From Wolfiporia cocos (Eukaryota > Basidiomycota > Agaricomycetes > Polyporales > Phaeolaceae), in the NCBI GenBank assembly GCA_029448655.1, contig JACCLO010000003.1, positions 2,108,001-2,172,000 on the forward strand: 64,000 bases of DNA, in the 5' to 3' direction. Position 1 is the stretch's first letter. The number at the start of each line of letters is the position of its first letter. A model generated the notes under the pieces. The model was not told where the DNA came from. It did not search any database and saw only the letters and a list, made by a program, of their open reading frames with translations. Positions 1 through 10,131 of this stretch are shown in pieces. Both the position numbers and the translations under genes were made by a program.

Positions 1-854
1 GGCTCAGCCGTGTTAGACTCGTAACACTACCTCCCGCTTAAGGTGTGTGTTGTCCCCAACACGCTCTACCATCCCCCTCGATGGGCTCAAGCGCTTCGCC
101 GTTGGAGACACCCCCAATTGGGCAGAGCAAGGTGCTCACATACCCAGCCCCCGAGCTACCGTTCACCGTTTATAAGCGCCTACTAGGTGTGCTCTCAGCC
201 GCATGTCGACAACGGGAGTCGAACCTGCGACCGGGCAACCGCGAGATACTGTTACGGTCGCACGTAGAACCACTCACGTGCTATGCAAGGCATTTAGCCC
301 CCTTCGCTAAAAGGGCGTAATCTCGCGGTTAGGCGAGACTGTGGTTCCAGGTATATATGCACGTCGCCAGTTGCCTAATTGGGTAACGGTTTCACACGCT
401 TACCACTTCCCGTGGGCTCAGCCGTGTTAGACTCGTAACACTACCTCCCGCTTAAGGTGTGTGTTGTCCCCAACACGCTCTACCATCCCCCTCGATGGGC
501 TCAAGCGCTTCGCCGTTGGAGACACCCCCAATTGGGCAGAGCAAGGTGCTCACATACCCAGCCCCCGAGCTACCGTTCACCGTTTATAAGCGCCTACTAG
601 GTGTGCTCTCAGCCGCATGTCGACAACGGGAGTCGAACCTGCGACCGGGCAACCGCGAGATACTGTTACGGTCGCACGTAGAACCACTCACGTGCTATGC
701 AAGGCATTTAGCCCCCTTCGCTAAAAGGGCGTAATCTCGCGGTTAGGCAAGACTGTGGTTCCAGGTATATATGCACGTCGCCAGTTGCCTAATTGGGTAA
801 CGGTTTCACACGCTTACCACTTCCCGTGGGCTCAGCCGTGTTAGACTCGTAACA
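1..854. repeat. 414-bp tandem repeat, 2.06 units, LTR-like
   Basis: The sequence from 1 recurs at 415 and again at 829 (26 bases, then it stops at 854). Units 1 and 2 differ at one base I noticed (GGCGAGAC against GGCAAGAC). Read on the minus strand, each unit begins TGTTACGAGTCTAACA, a 16-bp inverted-repeat-like end, and carries a TATATATA stretch. Ends of the TG...CA type next to a retroelement suggest a tandemly duplicated LTR, but I cannot see the left edge. On the minus strand the unit also has tRNA-like pieces: a 6-bp GCACGT/ACGTGC stem-loop resembling a D-arm and a GGTTCGACTCC T-loop-like segment. They do not form a proper acceptor stem, so I do not call a tRNA. The open frames inside the repeats (45-320, 459-734) are identical and resemble no protein I know. 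Confidence 0.75.
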
Positions 855-1676
855 GGTGAGGTGTCGTTCGAAGATTATCTGGGCTATTTGCATGCCCGGG
901 ATAATTCTATGTGCTCTGTCTGAGTAGTTGAAGACGATGGCTCCGACGTCTCCCCGGTAGTCCGAGTCTATGATTCCGGCTTGTACTACTAATCCGTGTC
1001 TGAGGGTGTTGCCTGATCGTCCGGCCAGCCTTCCATATGATCCCTTCGGGATCTTCATTTTTACTCCTGTGGAGACGAGTTTCCATCCTCCGGCGGGAAT
1101 CTCGGTTTCTTCTACGGCGTAGAGGTCATACCCTGCAGCTTCTTGGGTCCCCCTTGTTGGAATTTTTCCTTCTGGGGCAACTACCATTTCTACCGTATCC
1201 ATTCGGATTGTGGCTTCCTGTTTCTTTTCTTCTGCCCCTAGTATTGATCGTACATCGACTGTTTGGTCCTTCCAATCGATTGTGGGGTTTTCGTCTTTCA
1301 ACCATCCATACCCTAGAATCATATTCTCTGTTCCGATTGATCCTACCAGGAATCGGACTTTTCGCGTTTTCTGGGTCTTTGGATATCGTAGTAGTATGGT
1401 GGCTTCTCGGTCTATTCGCCCATCTTTGTTTTCTGTTCCGTCAACATTTTTGACGATGATCGGGTTCTTCAAGGGTTGCGTGGGCACCTTGTATTTTTCT
1501 ACCACTCTGCTGTGGATCAGGTTCGACATTGCTCCTGAGTCGATTAGTGCATTGCACTTCACGGGTTTTGCCAGTGTCATGATTACCGGGATGAAGAGGG
1601 ATCGATTCTTCTCGAACGAGGTAATTACATGCGCTGCTTTCTCGGAGGGTAAGACCGTGGGCTTCCCTCCTAGGCA
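855..1676 (-). pseudogene. Retropepsin fused to dUTPase, truncated pol
   Basis: The frame overlaps the end of gag in -1 and is open across the gag stop. It contains an aspartic protease core (ALIDSGAMSNLIH, with the DSGA active-site motif) and a downstream ILGYGWL flap-side segment. After a spacer of about 50 residues there is a complete trimeric dUTPase module: motif 1 AGYDLYA, motif 2 GRLAGRSGNTLRHGL, motif 3 QAGIIDSDYRGDVGA and motif 4 PGMQIAQIIFE. Motif 5 would lie beyond the cut at 855, where the frame runs into the 414-bp repeat and stops at 789. dUTPase lowers dUTP during reverse transcription in several retroviruses; its role here is inferred. Truncation means this copy cannot make a normal Pol. 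Confidence 0.8.
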
Positions 1677-3517
1677 AAATCCTGTTCTTCTACGAGCCGT
1701 GCTAGGAGCTCGGGGTTCTTGGCTTTCAGGGCCCTAATTGCTGTGACCGCTCTGTTAGCGGTGATGTATTCAGTCTCTTCTTCAGAGACTTCTTCAATGC
1801 GAGCTTCTTGCTCGGCTTCTTCTTCTTCGGTTTTTCGAGTAGTCCGCCTAGGGCGGGCTGGCTTCCTCGGCTTCTTTGGACAGTCTCGCGACATATGTCC
1901 TGGTTGATGACAGGTGAAGCATTTTCCCTTCTTGATGTGATCGTCCCTTTCCTGGGTGGTCATTCGATCTACATCCATCGCGTTCGGATCTTTTGGTGCG
2001 GTTGTCTGTGGGGCACTAGTGCGTCCGTTATTCTGGTTCGAGGCTTGCCAAGCCTTTTTCTTGACAAACGGTTTGTCCCATTTCAAGAATATCTTGTACG
2101 TATTTTCATAATACGAGGCAGCGGATTGCCATTCGTCAATGGTCGCCGGCAGCGGCCGTACACCGATGATGTATCGGGTCGTGTGTTCGGGTAACCCTTT
2201 CTCGAAGAGGGTTATGAGCAACGCATTTCCGTCCGCGCTGTATCGATCGTACTGGGCCTTTCCGGCCAAGTTGTTGAACTTGGTGATATAATCATCGATG
2301 TCCTTTCTGTCCTGGGCTACTTCCAGGATTTTCTTCCGCGCCTTCTGTACTTCTTCGATGGCTCCGAAGGCCTTCTGAAAGTCTGCATCGAATTGTGCGA
2401 GACTAGGCGGGAAGAATCGTTTCGTCAGGGGGTTCGTATAAACCCGGTGATAGTTCTGTTTCCATTGGCCCGTTTTCCCCTTGTTCGAAATATAAGAGAG
2501 GATAAAGATCACTCTCTGAACGTCGTTCTGGAATGACGTTTCGTACATCGTAAACCAGGAATTGCACTGGTTTATGAAGTTCTGCATGTCGGATCGTTCC
2601 CCGTCGAATACGTCTGGGGGATTGATCTTTATCATTGGGGGTCGGTAGTATGGGTTCGGCGTCGGAGGTTGGGGCTGCGGCGCATTCGGTGGCGGGGGCC
2701 CGCCTGGGGGTCCTCCTCCTCCCGGGTATCCTCCACCCGGGTTTCCTGGGTTTCCTCCGGGGTTCCCTGGGTTCCCTCCAGGGTTTCCTCCTCCGGGGTT
2801 CGCGGGGGTTCCTCCTCTGAGTCCTCCAGGAGGGGGGGCATTCCCTCCTCCGAGTCCGAAGTTTCCTCCCAGTCCTCCTCCGCTTGTACCTGTGGAGGTT
2901 CGTCCAAATAGGCCTGAAGGCCATGTTCCTGGGTTTGTCGTTCCCATTCCTCCGCTTGGGCTAGTCCAAGACGGATTTCCTCCGCTACCCATTCCGGGTG
3001 CGTTCTGTGGGGGGCTTCCAAAGAGGTCTGTTCCTCCAGCCATAGGCCCAATCCCACTCTGCACAAAAGCAGATATAAATCCTGGAGGGTCCTGTCCTCC
3101 GGTCTGGCTGTTATCTGTTCCTGTAAAGTTTCCAGGATTTCTCCCATCATCTCCGATGCGCTCAATTCCTGCCATTCCTGTGGCGCCTGAAGGCTGATTC
3201 GTATTTCCATCGGCATCGAAGGTTCTGTTGATGGTTTCGGTTTTGTTTTCGGTCAACGTCTCGGTTGACATCGGAGGGATTTCTCCGAATCGTTCGAACG
3301 CTTCACGCGTTATTTCCCAAGCGGTCGTTCTTGCAGAGGGGTATACTTCTACCCACTTCGATGCCCTATCTTCTCTTGGAATGACAACAATTCCTCCGCG
3401 GTTACGGAAGGCTCCAATGGTGTCAGTCCACTCGTATCGGTTGAGTCTGTAGACTCCCTGAATGTCCTCGGGCAAGAGTTCAATCAGTTGTGCTGGGAAT
3501 TCTGGTCCGAATATCAT
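1670..3517 (-). CDS. Retrotransposon Gag polyprotein with CCHC zinc knuckle
   Basis: The 615-aa frame starts at the first ATG after the LTR. The N-terminal 100 residues are unplaced. A long Gly/Pro/Asn-rich stretch follows (about residues 110-290). Then comes a retrotransposon-Gag-type helical domain containing PPDVFDGERSDMQNFINQC, typical of Ty3/gypsy capsid regions. Near the C-terminus a single zinc knuckle, CFTCHQPGHMSRDC (C-x2-C-x4-H-x4-C), precedes a basic Arg/Lys tail and an acidic end. Gag would coat element RNA in cytoplasmic particles. The stop codon is directly followed in the -1 frame by the protease-dUTPase frame, so the protease probably needs frameshifting. Family assignment is firm; whether the copy is active is unknown. 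Confidence 0.85.
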   Translation of the reverse strand: MIFGPEFPAQLIELLPEDIQGVYRLNRYEWTDTIGAFRNRGGIVVIPREDRASKWVEVYPSARTTAWEITREAFERFGEIPPMSTETLTENKTETINRTFDADGNTNQPSGATGMAGIERIGDDGRNPGNFTGTDNSQTGGQDPPGFISAFVQSGIGPMAGGTDLFGSPPQNAPGMGSGGNPSWTSPSGGMGTTNPGTWPSGLFGRTSTGTSGGGLGGNFGLGGGNAPPPGGLRGGTPANPGGGNPGGNPGNPGGNPGNPGGGYPGGGGPPGGPPPPNAPQPQPPTPNPYYRPPMIKINPPDVFDGERSDMQNFINQCNSWFTMYETSFQNDVQRVIFILSYISNKGKTGQWKQNYHRVYTNPLTKRFFPPSLAQFDADFQKAFGAIEEVQKARKKILEVAQDRKDIDDYITKFNNLAGKAQYDRYSADGNALLITLFEKGLPEHTTRYIIGVRPLPATIDEWQSAASYYENTYKIFLKWDKPFVKKKAWQASNQNNGRTSAPQTTAPKDPNAMDVDRMTTQERDDHIKKGKCFTCHQPGHMSRDCPKKPRKPARPRRTTRKTEEEEAEQEARIEEVSEEETEYITANRAVTAIRALKAKNPELLARLVEEQDFA

Positions 3518-3563
3518 GTGCCCTTACACCGTGGTAGGTGAGGGTGTGATAAGCTCGACCTTC

Positions 3564-4270
3564 TGTTACGGGTCAAATACCCGTTCGTATATTCGAGTCA
3601 TGAATATAGATCTTTCTTCTGCACGTGGGCGTATAGCCGTATGCAAGGCAAATGCTCGTTAGATGCCTTCGGGTCCTAAGTGAAGTTCTTAGAAGATCGG
3701 TTAATATCCAATACGCGTTAGAGGATATAATCTGTTCAAGTGCGAGTCAGATAGAATATAAGACTCGCCTAAGTCCGAGAAGTCAGTGTGCACTTCGAGG
3801 ACTTAGTCGTTCGGTTGCTCGAGTGAGAAATACTGAGCGTAGTTTCCTACGTTTGAGAACGAGTATAAGACTTCTTGTTTGTACAACAAGGTCGAGCTGA
3901 AGAGCCTCGACGGTAAGTACATGCGTTTTATACTACGCTAGGTTTCAGGGGTCAAGTCTGTCCCAGATGCCACCGATACTATCTACGCTATAGTCCCAAA
4001 CGTTTGATAAGTATGGAGTGATATATCTGAGACGATAGATAGGAATGATGGCGGTTGAACGCCATCTATCAGCTAGTAAACGATGAACGTGAAACGGTGG
4101 CAGGGTTGGATCTGCCAAAGATGAAACGAGCCCTACAGACTAGTACAACTGGGGATGCGCCCAGTAAGATCACGAGTGGCCAGGGGAGTTGGTTGCACAA
4201 CAAGTCCCTGTATCGTATTCGCCTAGTGGTGAGTTCTGTCGATATTCGAAAAATCAAAATAACCGTAACA
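3564..4270 (-). repeat. 5' LTR of the gypsy-like element
   Basis: About 707 bp beginning TGTTACGG and ending CCGTAACA on either strand, the usual TG...CA LTR termini. It is clearly related, with scattered differences, to the 712-bp solo LTR present in each DNA-transposon copy (6,421-7,132 and 20,353-21,064). It interrupts the gag frame that reads in from 5,385. The gag of its own element starts about 46 bases after its end. No convincing tRNA primer-binding site follows it. Confidence 0.8.
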
Positions 4271-5385
4271 ATCTCAAGGATTTCAGCAGTCTCCCTGACA
4301 ATAGCATAGGAGGAGCCGGTAGGTGTAAGTTCCTTCAGCCATAGTCCTTGCTGAATGCTATTATTCAGGCCAAACCAGAGCCTATCCACTTTGTCCTCCT
4401 CTGAGATAATCCCAACCATGAGAAAGAGATTCTCGAGCTCATGGACAAATTCTCGAACAGAGCGAGAGTGCTGCTTACAGATATTTAGCTTATTCCGCAT
4501 ACGCACTCGGAAGTCTACAGGGAAACAATAGTTGAATAACTCAATGAAGAGCCGTTCAAGAGTCCAGGTGTGTGGACTACTAGAAACCGTAAGCACGAAG
4601 AACTCATAGGCTTTTCCAGTGAGAAAGTTAGACACCGTAGAGGCATGCATTGTGGGGGCTACCTGATATCCCCTGATATATTCTGAAGCCTGACGCATAA
4701 ACTTATGAAAGATCTGTACATCGGTAGCCCCATTGTAGGAGTCTGGCTCACGTGGCTTGAGTACCGGAACCCTCGTCAATGTGGGGTGGTGTTCTACTGA
4801 ATCATACCCATCCTGAGGATATCTAGGGACCAACCGAGGGTGCACCCTGGTATGGCCACTAGGTGAGGCAATGGGGTCAGAGGCCAGTAGCTGGAAGGCC
4901 CGTCCCAAGTAACTATCTGACTCGATTTGGGTGACAGGCCGAAGAGATTGGCTACGACCCCGCTCACTAGAGGGATAATTGGGTCTTCCCCAATTGCCAC
5001 CACCAACAGCACTTCGGACAAAAGCAGCCATCGGTTCACTCGCCGGGCTAGGGGATCGAGCCACTGACACTACTGTGGGGTCAAAGCGGACTCTGCTTGC
5101 CGATTCTGACACTTCCGGTACTTTATTCATGGATTGTTCCTGCATTGCGGCAATAATGTCCCGCAGCGAATGTATTTCTTTCAGTAGAGCATCCTTGCTC
5201 TCGGAGGGGTTAGCCAGTGCCTCACTAGGGCCTGTGCTACTACCCACTTGATCTGATAAGTGGCTACTACTGGTGCGGCGTGAATATGCCTCAAACTCAC
5301 GCCGCTGAGCAGCTGGGTCAAGCTCGGAGGGATCAATGCCCACGTTACCCCAGTTTGAAGGGTCAACAGTCTTACCCTTGTCCTG
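4271..5385 (-). pseudogene. Gag of a second retrotransposon, main fragment
   Basis: This frame reads from the transposon edge at 5,385 to the LTR at 4,270. It has a Ser/Pro-rich N-terminal part with a short coiled coil (ALLKEIHSLRDIIAAMQEQ). A retrotransposon-Gag domain follows, recognisable from LKPREPDSYNGATDVQIFHKF, the GKAYEFF region and KQHSRSVREFVHELENLF. The apparent start at 5,424 lies inside the DNA transposon and is artificial: the real N-terminus is the 158-bp piece at 13,664-13,821. Taking copy 1 plus one target duplication out puts the two pieces back in one frame. The C-terminus is lost where the gypsy LTR entered. Function would be particle assembly; the copy is dead. Confidence 0.8.
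5380..5385. repeat. Target-site duplication GTCCTG, left
   Basis: Six bases directly left of transposon copy 1, matching the six bases directly right of it (13,664-13,669). In the minus frame they encode the same two Gag residues on either side, which confirms insertion into gag. Confidence 0.85.
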
Positions 5386-5431
5386 TATGCCGTTCATTTT
5401 GTACAAATAATCAAATACACACAAACTCGCG
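5386..5431 (+). repeat. Terminal inverted repeat, outer end of copy 1
   Basis: Starts TATGCCGTTCATTTTGTACA and continues through an AT-rich segment to ACTCGCGACTC. It matches the reverse complement of 13,618-13,663 except for a few bases in the middle. A further GCGAAACGCGAGT palindrome follows just inside. Confidence 0.8.
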
Positions 5432-5730
5432 ACTCGCGAAACGCGAGTTCTAAAGCTGGCATGGGCGCTTATATTCGTAGGTTAGCGCCGTTCATCGAGA
5501 GTTTATCTCAGATCATATCTTTACTTGCGCGCTTGCATTGTAAGCGAAATGGCGAAGTGGGTGTGCGTATACGGTCCTTATGTAGGCATTTTTTTAAACT
5601 TCTGCTCAGGTTCGAACCCCTCGCAACCCTTTAGGGAGAGCCCAGCGCTCAGGGCTAAACGTCGGCGCTCTCACACTTCGTCTCAGCGGGCTCTCGCGTT
5701 CAAGGTCTTTTGCATTGCCAGACACAATCT

Positions 5731-8002
5731 CTACTTTTTATAACCGAAATCTATCTTGCGAGTAGACCATGGATCATCGCTGAACAGCTCGGCGAGATCG
5801 GGTGAGTCCGCACGCGTAAACTCCTCCAACTGACTAGCTGCACCTGCGGCAGTCTTATCGCTATCGCTAGCGAGATCGTTGCTCAAGTCGATCACTTCCT
5901 GAGGCTTGGGCACAGGTTGAGCAACAGCAGTTGTGGAGGTAGATGCACCCCCACCCACAGCCATAGTTGCAGTAAGGGCTGTGAGTATAGCAAGTCAGCG
6001 TCGAGCATCTTAACCGATGAGATATATATTTACCATCGACAGCCTCTAGAATACGTGAACGTTTGATGGGAGGAACTTGCGGTGTTGGACTTCGTGACGC
6101 TAAGCCCCGTTCGATGAATTTGTCGTCGTCATCATCAACCCCCGATCCTAAAATATTCTCGCCTTCATCGTCTGAGGTAATGCACCGTTTGATCCCTTTA
6201 CGTCTCATCGGCTGTTTTCCTTTCAGATTGTCTACATCAACCTCATACGCATCCTCCGAAGGGGTTTCTTGCGAGTTACTGTCATCGGAATCGTACGGCG
6301 TTTTGTCATTATTCCCCCATTGGTGGTATGTTTCTGGCTCAATCGTCTTGCGTGGGGCTGCAGACTGATGATTAACTAGTCTAGATCCATGAGATATGAG
6401 CACTCACCGATGACGATTTGTGTTACGATTGTTTTGATTTTTCGAATATCTGCGGAACTCACCACCGGTCGAATACGATACAGGGACTTGTTGCGCAACC
6501 AACTCCCCTGGCTACTCGTGACTCTACTGGGCGCATCCCCAGTTGTACTAGTCTATAGGGCGTGTTTCACCGCTGGCAGATCCAACTCTGCCATCGTTTC
6601 ATGTTTATCATTTATTAGCTGACAGATGGCGTTCAACCGCCATAATCATTCCTATCTATCGTTTCAGATATATCACTACATACTTATCAAACGTTTGGGA
6701 CTATAGCGTAGATAGTAGCAGTGACATCTGGGATGGACTTGACCCCTAAAACCTAGCGTAGTATAAAAGCTCATGTACTTATTGTCGAGGCTCTTCAGCT
6801 CGACCTTGTTGTATAAACAAGAAGTCTTATACTCGTTCTCAAACGTAGGAAACTACGCTCAGTATTTTTTCACTCGAGCAATCGAACGACTAAGTCCTCG
6901 AAGTGCACATTGACTTCTCGGACTTAGGCGAGTCTTATATTCTATTAGACTCGCACCTGAACAGATTATATCCTCTAACGCGTATTGGATATTAACCGAT
7001 CTCCTAAGAACTTCACTTAGGACCCGAAGGCATCTAACGAGTATTTGCCTTGCATACGGCGACGTGCCTACGTGCAGAAGAACGATCTATATTCGCGACT
7101 CGAATATACGAACGGGTATTCGACCCGTAACAATTTGACTCTCATGCCAAGATGCCCCGTCACGCCCTTTGAAGAAGTAGTAATCTTCGCCCGTCGGGTG
7201 AGTAATCCCTGTCTCGGCATGTAATCTCCGCTTGGACCGTGAAACCAGAGTGTAAGGTAACCGATACTTCTTGATTCCATCATCGTCCTCAGCGGAAATA
7301 GATAATACCCAAGGATCCTTTGTTGCGAGATGTTCGAAGAAGTGTGGCAGTTGCTCACGTAAGAATGCATGCATTTTGGCAGGTCCCCATGTTTTCGAGA
7401 AGACGAAGCCATCTGTAGTATCTATTGCACCGAGACCGTAGTTTCGGAGTTTTGCGAGGACATGTTTTGAAGGTGCAATATCCTGCATGAGGCTGCCATT
7501 CTGGAAGACCAATGAGTTTATCATAACCTGAAGCTCGTCATAATCGTACCTTGATACCAACGGGCCACACGGTGAGTAGTTGTATACGTACTGGCCCCGT
7601 TGATCGGCCCTTCCGGCCTTTTTGCACGGTTCTCTCTACATTGCGTTTGATCTGATGCATGGATCAATGCAGCGCACATCTTTGTATGATTCTCAGACGC
7701 ATCGGGCCTTCGGCAACGTTCCTACGGCCTTACGTCTAGCGCTGTTGAGAAATGTTCGGTTTGCTTCGTCTCTTGCGACTTCTGTAGTGGTAATGCCAGC
7801 ACTTTTCCCTGTTAATCCGCGCAGGATTGCAGTGACCCGAGCATTATGTGAGTGCCCCTAAGCTGTCTGTTAGTTACAATATTGGGTCGCCTATCCTCTT
7901 GCTTACCGGTGGTGTTGTAGATGTTGCCGCTTCTCCACCAGAGGTTCCCCCCTCGTTGGTTGCATCTGAGTGCGAGTCATGCGAGCTGCCTTCCTGAGCC
8001 AT
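5731..8002 (-). pseudogene. Transposon accessory gene, copy 1, split by solo LTR
   Basis: Mirror of the gene at 19,483-21,754, where the model is explained. Predicted exons: 7,907-8,002, 7,726-7,857, 7,133-7,635 continuing at 6,408-6,415 after the LTR and its duplication, 6,034-6,357 and 5,731-5,978. It lies just inside the outer inverted repeat, reading toward it, and is divergent from the Epl1 remnant. Confidence 0.6.
6421..7132 (-). repeat. Solo LTR inside transposon copy 1
   Basis: A 712-bp LTR with TGTTACG...CGTAACA ends, flanked by a perfect 5-bp duplication ATTTG (6,416-6,420 and 7,133-7,137). It belongs to the same family as the LTR at 3,564-4,270 and interrupts the accessory gene. 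No internal retroelement sequence remains, as expected after LTR-LTR recombination. Confidence 0.9.
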
Positions 8003-8169
8003 GGATGCAGCGAGGGACAAGAAGCGAAAAATCGTCAACGCAAGACCTGTGCTGACAAATCACGACAGACCTCGATCAGACATGCCGATCTCCCATCTAA
8101 TAGGTGGCAAGCAACAAACGTCATGTTGCGGTTGTATGCTGATGGTATTATTTGCAGGTGAAACATTAA

Positions 8170-10020
8170 GGTGACCAGGCAAGACTCAGAACCGTTGCAA
8201 TGTCTGAAGACAAGTTCGAACTGGTGATGGCCATCTTTGAGAAGATAGCTCATGAGAAGATGCCATTTCTGCACCATGTTAGTCCATCGTTTATGCAATT
8301 GTGTCATTCGCTATGTATTTACTTTGCACATAGGGTCTTGGACAAGGTATACACCTTGCCTGAATCCATGTTCACAGTTTTTGCAAAGCCCGCTTGTATC
8401 CCTCAACCTCCGCATCTTCCCCGTATCGCCCAAGCAGTCTACTCACACTGGCGTGAACGACAACTTGAGCGCGCAGGACATCCAATTATACCCTCTGTCA
8501 ATGTAAGGTTGACTTGGTTGACCTGTCCCTTCATGCTGACGGAAGATCACAGTTGGACAAGACTGAGACCAGAATGAGTCATATATCTGTTTCTGGAGAC
8601 GCGAGACCAAGGCCGTTCGCAAAACGCGCACTCAACGAACAACCTATTCCGACAGGATTTTGCGACTGCAAGCTGAACTTGTGACAGCAGGAGGGTTGGC
8701 TAAGGGTGTCCTGCAGTGCGAACATCTGAAGTGAGAGACTGCTGTGCAAGCGAGAGCCGTATGGGAGAAACGCTTCACGTTCGCTGACCTGAAGCGCAAG
8801 TTCCCAGCTCTGGGCACCAAGGGCGACGAAGAACTGTTCCACGATAAGGAGCGAATACCCAAGAAACCTAGAATCGAAACGTATGTTCTTGCGTGCTCTC
8901 TGCAGTATAACTATTTACGTAGAACCCTGCAGTCGCACAATCAAGTTCTAGGCTCTTGGCGAACCTACTTCTCTAGTCATCTATGCAGAGCTGCAGATTA
9001 AGCCAAAGGAGCGACAGGCGCAAATTCAAAGCTAAACTGAGCAAGAAATGGCCACGCGCAAGGAGAAGGATCACCACTGGGAGGATGCGATTGACGTGAG
9101 TTTATCCGCTGTCTCCTAAGATTGCTGGCACTCACCCGGATGCCTAGAATCCATACCAACCCACCCCTGTGCCATATGCATCGAAGCTGTGGAAGGCGGT
9201 TGCTGCCATGCGAAATGCGTCCTCATCTTCTTCTGCTTCCACCACACCTGATCAGCCATTGCATGCGGTTCGTGCTGGTCGTTTGCGGTATGGCCGTGGT
9301 GGTCGTCTTCACCTAGATCGACGCATGATCATGCCACATCCTTGGGCTGCACCAGATTTCTTGTCAAACGAAGAACGACATTGAAGCACAGGACCGTGCC
9401 TGGAGATTGGTGGAGCGGTGGAGGTACGATGAAGACGGTGCCTTGCCTATTGGCTCACAGAGGACCGCATTCTGGTCGATGACTTCCAGCCCAAGTACGC
9501 CGCACCGGTTCGCTGCTTTTCTGCTGCAGCTAACGATCTTCTAGATACCTTGCCCACCACATGTCACTGCTCACTGATGAATATCGGCTGAGCCTCATTA
9601 CTTACACTACTACTACTATCACTGCGAGTGATGGTCGCCAACAAACACACATGCTATTCAAGGTGGTGGCCCCCGAGTGCAGAATCGCAACACCATCAAC
9701 CAGAGCGGGTAGTTCTCATATGGTGGTGCCCAGCCAGCCGATGAGCGCACTGCATTCAAGTAGCTCTGCACTTTCCCTGACCACAAATGGGACTCCCTTC
9801 TCGATGTTGTCGCCGTTCAAGAAGATGCCCTCCTCGAGTGTGCCGCACCTACAAATTCCGTCACTCGGAAATATGCGACCCCTAGGATTGCCCTCGATTC
9901 CCCACATCCAGTCGGCAGCAATGAGTGTTTCCCTTTCGTCTCCCCACAATATGCCTCCGCTTCACACCGGGGTTCACATTCATGGCACCGACGCCGGACC
10001 CTAGTCTGCAGCCTTCAAGT
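8170..10020 (+). pseudogene. Captured Epl1 (enhancer of polycomb-like) remnant, copy 1
   Basis: Translated pieces follow the order of fungal Epl1, a NuA4 histone-acetyltransferase subunit. In order: SEDKFELVMAIFEKIAHEKM, PHLPRIAQAVYSHWRERQLE, a YICFWRRE..AVRKTR segment, VWEKRFTFADLKRKFP, KEKDHHWEDAID, PVPYASKLWKAV, GRLRYGRGGR, LVDDFQPKY and a C-terminal TASDGRQQ segment. Several pieces end at intron-like GT-AG junctions. The frame is broken: a shift near 8,350, an in-frame TGA at 8,732-8,734, an in-frame TAA at 9,033-9,035, and more breaks after about 9,380. The N-terminal EPcA part is missing or unrecognisable. It lies between the accessory gene and the transposase, so it is cargo. Recognition is from remembered family sequence; a profile search would settle it. 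Confidence 0.65.
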
Positions 10021-10131
10021 TGAACACCGGCCTCCTATGGTGATCAGAATAGGCCAGGCTACCCTCCAATGGCAGCACCGACACAATGGAGCCAGCACCA
10101 GCATCCTTGCTCATGGTATGTCAACTCATTC

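Larger units (their letters stand above)
855..4270 (-). mobile_element. Ty3/gypsy-like LTR retroelement, 5' part
   Basis: In minus-strand order the element shows an LTR (4,270-3,564), a 46-bp leader, gag with a CCHC zinc knuckle, and a protease-dUTPase frame. That frame is cut at 855, where the 414-bp repeat begins. No reverse transcriptase, RNase H or integrase is visible, so the rest of pol is either left of the window or lost. The element sits inside the gag frame of another retroelement (broken at 4,271), so it is the younger of the two. Its target duplication cannot be tested because the 3' LTR is not in view. Confidence 0.75.

Noticed and set aside
180..300. tRNA gene in each 414-bp unit (minus strand)
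   Set aside because: A D-arm-like stem and a T-loop-like segment are present, but the acceptor arms do not pair, the T-stem has a mismatch and the anticodon loop is too long.
5386..5424. Gag start codon at 5,424
   Set aside because: The ATG and first codons are transposon terminus. The same codons occur at the other transposon ends, and the true N-terminal part lies at 13,664-13,821.
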